NCBI GenBank assembly: GCA_035307785.1
Contig: DATGHS010000073.1
Location: 1-11,177, forward strand
DNA length: 11,177 bases
Direction: 5' to 3'
From: DATGHS01 sp035307785
GTDB lineage: Bacteria > Planctomycetota > Planctomycetia > Gemmatales > Gemmataceae
The notes beneath the pieces were generated by a model that did not search any database, was not told the DNA's origin, and saw only the letters and a program-made list of their open reading frames with translations. Of this stretch, positions 1-6,728 are shown piece after piece (the stretch's first letter is position 1; the number at the start of each line of letters is the position of its first letter). Both the position numbers and the translations under genes were made by a program.

Positions 1-532
1 CCATGTGCTGATGCAAATCCAGATCCGGCACTTCGTCCGCCAGGGCTCGCTCCAGCACGGCTTTCGCATTCGGCCCGGCCAGGTGCACTTGGCAAAAGCT
101 CTGCGTGCGGTCGGCAATTTCCACCTGTTCCGAGATAATGAAGCGATCCAGATGCTGGATCAGCTTTTCGGCCTGGCCCGGCCCCACGTCGAGCCAGAAG
201 GCATGGCGATTACCGGGCAGCAGCAAATGATAGACCAGCGCATGGGCAACGACTTTGGCGCGGGCGTTGCAAAAAAATGTCTCGCAACCGGCGCCGAGCG
301 GCATGCTTTCAATGTCGTTAGTGCAGAGATTATGCAAAAATGTGGCCGCGTCCTTGCCGGTGACTTCGATCTTGCCTCGGTCTGAGATGTCGAACACCGC
401 CGCCCCGCTGCGTACCTGCTCGTACTCCGCCGCGAGGTCGCCAAATCGGGCGGGCATCGTCCAGCCTGCTTGCTCGGTAAACACCGCTCCCGCTTCCTGC
501 GTGATGTCATGCAGTGGGCTAAGTTGCGGCAT
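1..532 (-). CDS. YgfZ/GcvT-family folate-binding protein (N-terminal part, runs off left edge)
   Basis: The reading frame starts at an ATG (530-532) and stays open to the window edge, giving about 177 residues without a stop. Residues 22-75 (GWTMPARFGDLAAEY, then VFDISDRGKIEVTGKDA and FLHNLCTND) match the start of the aminomethyltransferase/YgfZ fold, where the protein binds tetrahydrofolate. The following stretch (ETFFCNARAKVVAHALVYHL, about 84-103) resembles YgfZ-like proteins more than true GcvT, which has a conserved GGxxDD segment here. YgfZ proteins help maintain or repair Fe-S enzymes; GcvT is the T protein of glycine cleavage. The diagnostic C-terminal half (KGCYxGQE in YgfZ) lies outside the window, so the two cannot be fully separated. 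A weak AAAGAGAA ribosome site precedes the start. The gene lies 19 bases after a membrane protein gene on the same strand and is probably co-transcribed with it. Confidence 0.85.
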   Translation of the reverse strand, partial: MPQLSPLHDITQEAGAVFTEQAGWTMPARFGDLAAEYEQVRSGAAVFDISDRGKIEVTGKDAATFLHNLCTNDIESMPLGAGCETFFCNARAKVVAHALVYHLLLPGNRHAFWLDVGPGQAEKLIQHLDRFIISEQVEIADRTQSFCQVHLAGPNAKAVLERALADEVPDLDLHQHM

Positions 533-551
533 GATGGAATTCTCTTTGTTT

Positions 552-1370
552 CTACGCAATCGGAATTCTGGCGAATTCCGCTGCGACAGGTTCGAACTGC
601 CTCGCCGCTATCGATTTCGGTTTCACCGACGCTTTGCGAGCGGTATCGTGCAAATACGGGACCACCGCCAGCGTCATCACCAACCAGCAGACGGCCGCAA
701 AGCCAAGCGCATGCGGCCACTGGAAATGCAGCAGCAGCCAGAGGACGACAAACCAGATCGCAAAGTGCACTACGTTCAGCACGATGGTCGCAAACAACCG
801 GCCGCCGCGGTAGCGGATGATCTCTCCGGGATTGGTTTCGTCGATATATCGGCTGCCGTGCTCTTCCGTGTACCGCACCGGCATATCACCCGCTGACGAA
901 GTGCGAGGCGCAAACTTGCCGTCGCGGATTTCAGCGTTGAAGCGCTTCTCCTCCGTATTCCCCTCTTTGTCTTTTTCCTGAATAATGATCGCCACCATCA
1001 TGCCCGACATCGAGCGTGCCCAACGGTGGTTATTGGCATCTCGATATTCATCGTTGGCCGGATTACGCTTGAAAAGAATCTTCTCTTCCTCGCCCGTAGG
1101 GCTCTGCCGAACCGACCAGAATTGATCGACTTTGTGCGTTTCCATGCTGGTGTATGTGAAGATCGAACCGGTGCTGTTGGGCCAGCGATATTCAATCCAG
1201 CCCCATAGCGCCAGGAAAACAGTCATTGCGCCAGCGGCAGCCGGCGCCCGCCAGTACAGGGCTTCCACAGGCGAATCATAGAAATAGCTCTGTGCGAGCA
1301 TGGTGCCGGTCCAAAAAAGAACCAGCAGCGCGACGCCGATGACGAGAACGGTGAGAATCAATGCGAACAT
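552..1370 (-). CDS. Conserved hypothetical membrane protein, four predicted transmembrane helices
   Basis: This 272-residue protein is not recognised by family. Hydrophobic segments at about 3-27 and 42-60 form an N-terminal helix pair, and segments at about 190-214 and 220-241 form a second pair. Between them lies a polar domain of about 125 residues, including the stretch SMETHKVDQFWSVRQ and a charged region around 130-145 (QEKDKEGNTEEKR). The C-terminal 30 residues are basic and probably cytoplasmic. The layout suggests an inner-membrane protein that displays one soluble domain. The ATG at 1368-1370 is preceded by AGGAA at a good distance, which supports the start. The folate-binding protein gene begins 19 bases downstream on the same strand, so an operon is likely, but a functional link is not shown. 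The role is unknown. Confidence 0.85.
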   Translation of the reverse strand: MFALILTVLVIGVALLVLFWTGTMLAQSYFYDSPVEALYWRAPAAAGAMTVFLALWGWIEYRWPNSTGSIFTYTSMETHKVDQFWSVRQSPTGEEEKILFKRNPANDEYRDANNHRWARSMSGMMVAIIIQEKDKEGNTEEKRFNAEIRDGKFAPRTSSAGDMPVRYTEEHGSRYIDETNPGEIIRYRGGRLFATIVLNVVHFAIWFVVLWLLLHFQWPHALGFAAVCWLVMTLAVVPYLHDTARKASVKPKSIAARQFEPVAAEFARIPIA

Positions 1371-1417
1371 GGAATTTCCTGCGGCGCATCCTTAAGAGAG
1401 GCATGGGTCCTATTTCA

Positions 1418-1445
1418 CCGCTGACTTCTGACCGCTGACTCCTGA
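1418..1445. repeat. Two tandem 14-base repeats (CCGCTGACTTCTGA / CCGCTGACTCCTGA)
   Basis: Positions 1418-1431 and 1432-1445 are the same 14-mer with one difference (T or C at unit position 10), and a further partial CTCC follows. The repeat sits in the divergent gap between the membrane protein and the redoxin-like protein genes. Tandem tracts of this kind (GTCAG/CTGAC words) are, from memory, common in intergenic DNA of planctomycetes and related genomes. No function is suggested. Confidence 0.6.
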
Positions 1446-1506
1446 CTCCTTCTTTCCACTCCACCCATCATATCTATTCTGCCCTGTTTGGCGAAGCCGC
1501 TTCGGC

Positions 1507-1534
1507 TTGCTGTAATCGCCGGGGTCGCTATAGT
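1507..1534 (+). promoter_or_regulatory. Candidate sigma-70-type promoter upstream of the redoxin-like gene
   Basis: TTGCTG at 1507-1512 is followed after 16 bases by TATAGT at 1529-1534. These match the -35 and -10 consensus reasonably, and the element lies about 60 bases before the ATG at 1597 in the correct orientation. It is a pattern match only. Planctomycete promoters are often weakly conserved, so this is tentative. Confidence 0.3.
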
Positions 1535-1596
1535 GCCCGGCTGCGCCGGCGGTCTGGATTCTGCCGGCGAAGAACGCCTGTTCGCCGCGCGAGAAT

Positions 1597-3045
1597 ATGG
1601 GATCGTTTGTTCTTCTCATCGCCGGTGCCTTTGCGGCGGCTCAAAGCGAGCCGGCCGCACCGAACCTGCTGCGCCTGGAGCGGGGACAGGAGTTCGTTTA
1701 CAGCGGCCCCTACACTCTGACCCTGGAACAGCCTGGGAACCGTACGAGTCGCACGCTCTATCTTCAGCACTGCATCCTGGTTCGCAATGCCGGGCCGCGC
1801 GGAGCCGAGGCAACGTTTTTGACGATTCAGCGTACGCCGCCGCAAGCCGGCGTCTCCACGTTGCCCGTAGCGCAGCTCGAGCAAGCGATCATTGAACCTT
1901 CCGGCCGTGTAAACTTTTTGTCGGCGGCCAACTCGGTCCCGCGAATACCGCTTGATGGGCCGCCGAATCTCGAAGTCGCCGCATTCGTCGAGCTTCCCAA
2001 ATCCGGACTGACCGGAGCCAATAACTGGACCACCGTGGCGGAAAACGGCTTACCGCAAAATTGGAAAGTCGACGCCGTCGAAGACTTTAATCACTGCCGG
2101 TGCGTGGTCCTCAGCGGCGAGCAGGCGTCGGCCGATTGGAAAAACGGCACGAGCGCCGGCTGGTTCCGACAAGACAAAGTCTGGTTGGACCTGAGCGCCG
2201 GCTATGCCATCAAGATTGACCGAGTGATTTGTCGGCGCGAAGAGGGTGGGCTTATTGTCACGGCGAAAAGCAGTTGTGAACTCGAGGCGGGCGTGCCCAC
2301 GCCTTGCCCCGGTGGCCTGTACAGCGACCGCCTGGAGACAATCAAGCAAACCATACTGATGATGGGCGAATTTCAGCAGCTCCAGCTAGCCCGCGGCGGC
2401 CTGAATGCAGCAGCTTACGACGATCTGCTGGTGCGGCTGGACCAGCGACTCAAAGTTCAAGCCGATACGCCCTACCGGGAAGCGCTGGCCACATTGCGGC
2501 GCCGGGTCGAAATGGCCCGAAAAGGCGAGCGGCCGCCGGAACCGCTGGTCATCCCTGCATTGAAAATGCCGCTTGCGCCCGCCCCACCCGCACCATTGCC
2601 TCCGCCGCCCATAATAACGCGGCCGGAAAAAGCGGTTCCGGACTTCAATTTGACCGAGTTAAGCACCGGCCAGCAAGTGCCCTGGAGCCGGCTGCGCGGC
2701 AGGCCCGTGCTCCTGTTTTTCTTCAAACCCAGTTCGGCGACCGTGCCAAATGTGCTGGCGTGCGCCCAGGAAATGTCGGCCCGGCTTGGCGATCAAGCCT
2801 ATGTCTTGGCTCTGGCCACCGAGGGCGCCCCGGCCACAATCTTGGAGTTGCGGAAACAACAGCGACTGGGTATAGGCGTTTTCACCGGTCAGGACGCCCG
2901 CCGCCTGCTTCCTGTCGAAACCACGCCATGCACCATCATCCTCGACAAATCCGGCGCCATCCGATTCAGCGCGCTGGGCTGGGGCGGCGAGTACCCCGCC
3001 TGGATTGGCCGCGAAATGGAAAAGGTCCTGCATCCGGCGCCGTGA
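1597..3045 (+). CDS. Exported protein with C-terminal thioredoxin-like (redoxin/TlpA) domain lacking the CxxC motif
   Basis: The protein has 482 residues. It begins with a hydrophobic stretch ending in AFAAAQ (about 4-17), a plausible Sec signal peptide, although the usual basic residues before it are absent. No other ATG, GTG or TTG lies in frame between here and the upstream stop at 1531-1533. Residues about 20-260 form a domain that is not recognised (for example RLERGQEFVYSGPYTLTL). Residues about 319-346 are a proline-rich linker. From residue 347 (VPDFNLTELSTGQ) to the end lies a thioredoxin-like fold: RGRPVLLFFFKP is the second strand and VETTPCTIILDKSG is the cis-proline strand. Where the catalytic WCxxC should be, the sequence reads KPSSATVPN (377-385), so ordinary dithiol redox chemistry is unlikely. 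It may bind a partner or have structural roles outside the cytoplasm. The gene stands alone, with 161 bases before the next gene. Confidence 0.82.
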   Translation: MGSFVLLIAGAFAAAQSEPAAPNLLRLERGQEFVYSGPYTLTLEQPGNRTSRTLYLQHCILVRNAGPRGAEATFLTIQRTPPQAGVSTLPVAQLEQAIIEPSGRVNFLSAANSVPRIPLDGPPNLEVAAFVELPKSGLTGANNWTTVAENGLPQNWKVDAVEDFNHCRCVVLSGEQASADWKNGTSAGWFRQDKVWLDLSAGYAIKIDRVICRREEGGLIVTAKSSCELEAGVPTPCPGGLYSDRLETIKQTILMMGEFQQLQLARGGLNAAAYDDLLVRLDQRLKVQADTPYREALATLRRRVEMARKGERPPEPLVIPALKMPLAPAPPAPLPPPPIITRPEKAVPDFNLTELSTGQQVPWSRLRGRPVLLFFFKPSSATVPNVLACAQEMSARLGDQAYVLALATEGAPATILELRKQQRLGIGVFTGQDARRLLPVETTPCTIILDKSGAIRFSALGWGGEYPAWIGREMEKVLHPAP

Positions 3046-3088
3046 GCCCCACGCAATCAGCCAGACCAAACGGCAAAAACGCTAAATT

Positions 3089-3111
3089 CGGTTTGACTCT
3101 TACTCAAACCG
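3089..3111 (+). terminator. Weak hairpin after the redoxin-like gene
   Basis: CGGTTTGA (3089-3096) and TCAAACCG (3104-3111) form a perfect 8-bp stem with a 7-base loop, 43 bases after the stop codon at 3045. No T-tract follows, so it could be a rho-assisted terminator or simply a small structure. Confidence 0.35.
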
Positions 3112-3192
3112 GCGCGAGGGACCCAGAAGCGTGCTTGCTGGCGGAAAAGGCCCGACGATAGTATGAATACGGGAGCGGCCGTTTGCCTGGCC

Positions 3193-3197
3193 GGAGG
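3193..3197 (+). promoter_or_regulatory. Ribosome binding site that fixes the start at 3207
   Basis: GGAGG lies nine bases before the ATG at 3207. The TTG at 3183, which would lengthen the protein by eight residues, lies before this site and would bypass it, so the ATG is preferred. Confidence 0.75.
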
Positions 3198-3206
3198 GAA
3201 CCGGTA

Positions 3207-3695
3207 ATGACCACCGCCTACCCGATTCAGCAGCATAGCCGAGTATGTGCGGCCACCGGCCGGCCGTTACAAGCGGGCGAACGCTATTACAGCGTCTTGT
3301 TAATTGAAGCCGGTCAGTTTGCCCGCAGAGATTATTCGGCCGAAGGCTGGCCCGGAACTCCGGTCGAGGCTATCGCCTTCTGGTCGGGCAAGGTGCCGGA
3401 AGCCGATCAAAAGCGCCGGCTGGTGGTGGACGACGAACTGCTGATGAACTGCTTCGAGCGCCTGGCCGAAGAGGCGGATGCGGGCAAAGTTCAGTTTCGC
3501 TATGTGGTCGCCTTGCTTCTGCTACGCCGCAAGCGGCTTAAATTTGACGACCTGCGGCGCGATGGTGAGCACGAATACCTGCAACTGAAATGCCCAAAGA
3601 CCGGCCAGATGTTCGAAGTGCTCGACCCGCATCTGAGTGAAGACGACATGACGCGCGTTCAAGACGAGGTCATGAAGATCCTGGGCTGGGAGTAG
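3207..3695 (+). CDS. Conserved hypothetical protein with two CxxTG motifs
   Basis: This is a 162-residue soluble protein with no signal peptide or membrane segment. It carries CAATG at 14-18, near the N-terminus, and CPKTG at 129-133, each at the start of a likely beta turn. Such paired CxxTG turns recall zinc-knuckle halves, but only two cysteines of the right kind are present (a third, Cys82, lies in a helix), so metal binding is a guess. The segment FWSGKVPEAD (58-67) and the helix RYVVALLLLRRKRLKFDD (98-115) look conserved and folded. I recall similar uncharacterised proteins from planctomycetes, typically encoded next to a lipoprotein as here, where the next gene starts 36 bases downstream. 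The pair is probably an operon. No enzymatic function can be assigned. Confidence 0.85.
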   Translation: MTTAYPIQQHSRVCAATGRPLQAGERYYSVLLIEAGQFARRDYSAEGWPGTPVEAIAFWSGKVPEADQKRRLVVDDELLMNCFERLAEEADAGKVQFRYVVALLLLRRKRLKFDDLRRDGEHEYLQLKCPKTGQMFEVLDPHLSEDDMTRVQDEVMKILGWE

Positions 3696-3731
3696 CCGCT
3701 TGCGGCTGCGCCGGGAGAATTCGAGGTTGCC

Positions 3732-4670
3732 ATGCTGCGATACGTCAACGCATGTCTGTGTGTGCTCTTCGTGCTGCTCGCCGGCTGCAATTTCATTGAC
3801 CAGATCACCGGCAAGAATGCCAAGAAGCAAGCGCCGATTCCCACGCAAACGCCCACAGCAGGAGAATTAGTTTCCTACTTGAACCGGAGCACCTCGCAGA
3901 TCGAGTCGATTCAGGTTGAAAATCTCGATGTGGAAGTGAAAAAAGGCCTAATTTTGGCGGTGGGACTGAACGGCTCCATGGTGTGCCAGAAGCCGCGCAA
4001 CTTCCGCATGTGGGCGACCATTCCGGCTTCGGGCAGCCCCGCGGCGGACCTGGGTTCCAACGACCGCGAGTTCTGGTTCTGGATGTCCAGGGCCGATCCG
4101 CCGGACCTGTTCTATTGCAGCCACGCCGATGTGGGCCGGGTGCAAATGCCGTTCCCCATCCAGCCCGACTGGGTGCTCGAAGGCCTGGGCCTGGCCACCG
4201 TCACACCAAATGAAAACATGCGGGTGAACATGAACGCGAAGCAGGGAACGATCGACCTGATCGAACCCAGCCGCTCACCGCAAGGGCAAAACGTCTTCAA
4301 GGTGACCACGTTTAACGCACGGACCGTTAGTGGGTCGGATCCGCAAGTGCTTTCTCGAAGACTGGTTGATGAAAAGGGCCGGGAGATCTGTGCGGCCTAC
4401 ATCACGCACATGCAAGTGGACCCGCGCACCGGCATCCTGATTCCGAAGGAAGTGAAATTCGAATACCCGTCCGACCGAATCACCATGCGGCTCACGCTGT
4501 CCACCGTCACGGTCAATGGGCCGGTCACCCCGCAGCAAGCGCAGCAATGGTTCACGCGGCCCAACATGCCAAACGTGCGCTCGATCGATCTCGCCAACTA
4601 CCGCGAAGCCAGCCCAACGAGCGGCCCAGTGCGGAATGCCGGTGGCATCTTCCGCGGCGCGGGACGCTAA
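3732..4670 (+). CDS. Lipoprotein, probably LolA/LolB-like fold
   Basis: The 312-residue protein has a clear lipoprotein signal: a hydrophobic N-terminus ending in the lipobox LLAGC with Cys19 as the lipidation site. After a short, proline-rich linker (residues 35-43), residues about 44-260 look beta-rich: a helix with QIESIQVENLDVEVKKG, then FRMWATIP, then NDREFWFWM (about 109-117), then a segment with KFEYPSDRITMRLTL near 239-253. This order resembles the half-barrel of LolA, LolB and related lipid-carrier proteins, but sequence similarity alone is weak. The C-terminus is glycine- and arginine-rich and probably disordered. GAGG at 3723-3726 precedes the ATG. It is the second gene of a probable operon with the CxxTG protein and ends just before a strong inverted repeat. 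It is likely anchored in the cell envelope and faces outwards or the periplasm. Confidence 0.85.
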   Translation: MLRYVNACLCVLFVLLAGCNFIDQITGKNAKKQAPIPTQTPTAGELVSYLNRSTSQIESIQVENLDVEVKKGLILAVGLNGSMVCQKPRNFRMWATIPASGSPAADLGSNDREFWFWMSRADPPDLFYCSHADVGRVQMPFPIQPDWVLEGLGLATVTPNENMRVNMNAKQGTIDLIEPSRSPQGQNVFKVTTFNARTVSGSDPQVLSRRLVDEKGREICAAYITHMQVDPRTGILIPKEVKFEYPSDRITMRLTLSTVTVNGPVTPQQAQQWFTRPNMPNVRSIDLANYREASPTSGPVRNAGGIFRGAGR

Positions 4671-4677
4671 AGTTTCC

Positions 4678-4732
4678 GAGCCGGAAGCGTAAGCGACGGA
4701 TCGCGGCGATCCGTCGCTTACGCTTCCGGCTC
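4678..4732. terminator. Perfect 27-bp inverted repeat between convergent genes (probable bidirectional terminator)
   Basis: Arms at 4678-4704 and 4706-4732 are perfectly complementary (starting GAGCCGGAAGCGTAAGCGAC) with one central base, so in RNA the loop would open a few pairs. It begins eight bases after the lipoprotein stop and ends five bases before the leuD stop. Neither side has a strong T-tract. Its position and strength suit termination in both directions, but it also looks like a member of a dispersed repeat family, since the GAGCCG and TAAGCG words recur in the inverted repeat at 5453-5516. Confidence 0.75.
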
Positions 4733-4737
4733 GTTAT

Positions 4738-5304
4738 TTATCCCTTCAGCATTCCCACCTTTTTCGCATACGGGAACAACCCACCCGCCGCGATGATCGG
4801 CGCCACTTCACCCAGCGGCTTCAGTTTCCATTCCTCGCCCGTACTCTGATTTAGCAGCACGCCTGGATCCACGTGAATGATCAAATCGTCGCCCGTGCAA
4901 ATCCGCTCGCATAACCGGTCCGGCGTTTCAAATGGAATCAAGTAGCCGCCGTTGACCGAATTGCGGAAAAAGATGCGCGCATAAAACTCCGCAACGACCG
5001 CCTTCACGCCGGCAGCCGCCAGGGCAACCGGCGCATGCTCGCGCGACGAACCGCAGCCAAAATTCTTGCCGCCGATGATGATCCGATACGGCGACACAAA
5101 TTCATCGCCGGGATCGTGGAACGGCATATGCCCCTTCGGCAACCCACACTGCGCCGGCGGCACGCTGCTGAGCGCATACTTGCCGAACATCCTGTACTCC
5201 GCCGGGATCGACGGGTTGTACGTGAGGTACTGGGCCGGGATAATCTGATCGGTGTCGATGTTATCGCCCAGAACGAACGCTTTGCCTTCGATGATGGATT
5301 GCAT
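4738..5304 (-). CDS. leuD: 3-isopropylmalate dehydratase small subunit
   Basis: This protein is the swivelling small subunit of isopropylmalate isomerase, which with LeuC (Fe-S large subunit) converts 2-isopropylmalate to 3-isopropylmalate in leucine synthesis in the cytoplasm. From the ATG at 5302-5304 it has 188 residues. It shows DNIDTDQIIPA (about 14-24), FGCGSSREHAP (82-92) and YARIFFRNSVNGG (108-120), the classic aconitase-swivel signatures. A GTG at 5311-5313 would add three residues (MVQ) and has GAG close by, so it cannot be excluded. The insertion YLTYNPSIPAEYRMFGKYAL after the first motif marks a longer variant of the family. No leuC is adjacent: the upstream gap is noncoding and the next upstream gene is on the other strand. 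leuC must therefore lie elsewhere. Confidence 0.96.
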   Translation of the reverse strand: MQSIIEGKAFVLGDNIDTDQIIPAQYLTYNPSIPAEYRMFGKYALSSVPPAQCGLPKGHMPFHDPGDEFVSPYRIIIGGKNFGCGSSREHAPVALAAAGVKAVVAEFYARIFFRNSVNGGYLIPFETPDRLCERICTGDDLIIHVDPGVLLNQSTGEEWKLKPLGEVAPIIAAGGLFPYAKKVGMLKG

Positions 5305-5375
5305 TTGTACCACTTTCTCGTCGCCGTTTGGGGCCCTGCGGGGTTGTAGTTCCCAATATTCTTATGGGGCCGGTC

Positions 5376-5403
5376 CATTGTTTGTAGTTCCGCCTTTAGG
5401 CGG
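5376..5403. repeat. Dispersed 28-base repeat, copy 1
   Basis: These 28 bases match 8752-8779 at 27 positions; the only difference is T for C in the CCTTTAGG core. The element contains the small palindrome CCGCCTTTAGGCGG. Copy 1 lacks the inverted second arm seen at the other site. Confidence 0.8.
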
Positions 5404-5452
5404 TCTGGCAGGCGGCACTAGCCGGCGCGCTGACAGTCGGGAAGGTTTTATG

Positions 5453-5516
5453 TCAGAGCCGCGCACGAAGTAAGCGGTGTGGTGCGCCTCGCCGCTTACT
5501 TCGTGCGCGGCTCTGA
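5453..5516. repeat. Perfect 25-bp inverted repeat with 14-base loop
   Basis: Arms at 5453-5477 and 5492-5516 (starting TCAGAGCCGCGCACGAAGTA) are exact reverse complements around a 14-base loop. It lies about 150 bases upstream of leuD and 180 bases upstream of the WD40 gene, so it is not placed as a terminator for either. It is best read as a dispersed palindromic intergenic element able to form a long hairpin. Confidence 0.85.
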
Positions 5517-5684
5517 AATGCGCGCGTTCGACCACAACGCATTTGCTATTGCGAAGAAAGGGCGTCGAATCCATGATAGGCACGAAATCGACTGTTGAGC
5601 ATTCCAGCTGCCTATTACAGCTTTTCGTCGACGAACCCGGCGGGCGGTTGACGCTGGCGTGGTCATGACCGATTGGTCGGTATT

Positions 5685-5689
5685 GGAGG
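5685..5689 (+). promoter_or_regulatory. Ribosome binding site that fixes the start at 5697
   Basis: GGAGG lies seven bases before the ATG at 5697. The earlier in-frame TTG at 5673 would put this site inside the gene and push eight residues in front of a clean signal peptide. Confidence 0.8.
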
Positions 5690-5696
5690 AAAGGGA

Positions 5697-6728
5697 ATGA
5701 AAGGATTTCACAGTTGGTCGCTTGTATTGGCGTGTTTAACCCTGCTGATTTCGGCCACATCCGCGCCTGCACAAATGAATTCGAAATTCAGGTTCCCCAT
5801 CAACAAAGGTGTCTGGGCGGCCGCGTATTCTCCTGACGGATCGATGATTGCCGTGAAGGGTAACGTGAAACACAACGATGGCCCGTCACGAGAAGTTCAA
5901 CTGTTCTCCAGCGAAGACGGCAAGCTCATTGCGACGCTCAACCACGAGTGCCAAGTAGATGCAATCGCGTTCACGCCGGATGGAAAGGCGCTAATCGCCG
6001 GTACCATTGGCAACGAATGCGTCTTATGGGACATCAAGGAGAAGAAGAAATTCGCCTCGTTCCAAACGGTGTCGGACGGCGCAAGCATAATGTCTGTTAG
6101 CCCTGATGGAAAACGACTGGCGGTTTGTGGGTCCGAAGAGCATGTGGAGATATGGGATCTCTCCACGCTGAAGCGGATTACAACTCTTGGCACACTCGGT
6201 GAGCGACTATACTGCCTCGCCTACAGCCCAGACGGCAAGATTCTAACTGCCGGTGGTGACAAAGGCACTGTTTGGTTCTGGGACACCCGCAATTGGAAAA
6301 AAGTGGAATCAAAAAAGGAGCATTCCAAGAGCGTGCGCAGTGTCGCCTTCATTGGCCAAAACCGGACGTTGATCAGCATTGGCGACGACCTACAGATGAT
6401 GACTTGGGTGGGCCGGAAGGACGATGATGGATTCTACGTCAACCGACTGCGAACAGTCGGGGATTCACCATTGGCACTGGCCGTTTCCAACGACCGCCGG
6501 ACATTAGCGGTCAGCTGTGGCGCAGGCGAGATCCTGTTCTTTGATACTTCAGTTTTGGAGCGGGATATCGCGTACCTAAACCGTGCTCGTGTGGCCTACG
6601 CGGTCTACAAAGTTGAAAATACCGGTATAGCGGCGATCTGCTTCCACCCAACGAAGAACGAGCTTTTTACCGGTGGATTCGAGGGCAGAGTGAATGTTTG
6701 GTCGGGCGTTCCGATGTATGGAAAGTGA
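5697..6728 (+). CDS. Secreted WD40-repeat beta-propeller protein
   Basis: The 343-residue protein begins with a Sec signal peptide (MKGFHSW, a hydrophobic core, then SAPAQ; cleavage about 26/27). The rest reads as seven WD40 blades at about 39-83, 84-124, 125-165, 166-207, 208-252, 253-295 and 306-343. Several blades show the SPDGK turn (44-48, 93-97, 135-139, 177-181) and WD or equivalent endings (LWDIK, IWDLS, FWDTR). Blades 5-7 are more divergent, with FIGQNRTL, SNDRRTL and HPTKNEL in place of SPDG. Seven blades are enough for one closed propeller, so this is a stand-alone binding scaffold with no fused catalytic domain. WD40 propellers generally bind proteins, but the partner is unknown. 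Base composition appears lower in GC than in neighbouring genes. The gene stands alone. Confidence 0.92.
   Translation: MKGFHSWSLVLACLTLLISATSAPAQMNSKFRFPINKGVWAAAYSPDGSMIAVKGNVKHNDGPSREVQLFSSEDGKLIATLNHECQVDAIAFTPDGKALIAGTIGNECVLWDIKEKKKFASFQTVSDGASIMSVSPDGKRLAVCGSEEHVEIWDLSTLKRITTLGTLGERLYCLAYSPDGKILTAGGDKGTVWFWDTRNWKKVESKKEHSKSVRSVAFIGQNRTLISIGDDLQMMTWVGRKDDDGFYVNRLRTVGDSPLALAVSNDRRTLAVSCGAGEILFFDTSVLERDIAYLNRARVAYAVYKVENTGIAAICFHPTKNELFTGGFEGRVNVWSGVPMYGK

Larger units (their letters stand above)
5305..5696. other. Intergenic stretch without a gene, carrying two repeat elements
   Basis: This gap separates the divergent leuD and WD40 genes and probably carries both promoters, although no convincing pair of hexamers was found. 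It contains the word TTGTAGTTCC twice (5344-5353 and 5382-5391), one copy of a dispersed repeat at 5376-5403 and a perfect inverted repeat at 5453-5516. Frames that stay open here have no recognisable protein signature. Confidence 0.7.

Noticed and set aside
2304..3161. Plus-strand open frame of 285 codons in another phase
   Set aside because: It overlaps the redoxin-like gene out of frame and its product is rich in Arg, Pro and Ala without any domain, as typical for shadow frames in GC-rich DNA.
5376..5516. CRISPR array or attachment site
   Set aside because: The repeats are palindromic, not evenly spaced, and no more than two copies are present. No integrase or cas gene is near.
5362..5772. 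Minus-strand open frame across the gap before the WD40 gene
   Set aside because: It crosses the 25-bp inverted repeat and the signal peptide region of the WD40 gene and shows no protein motif.
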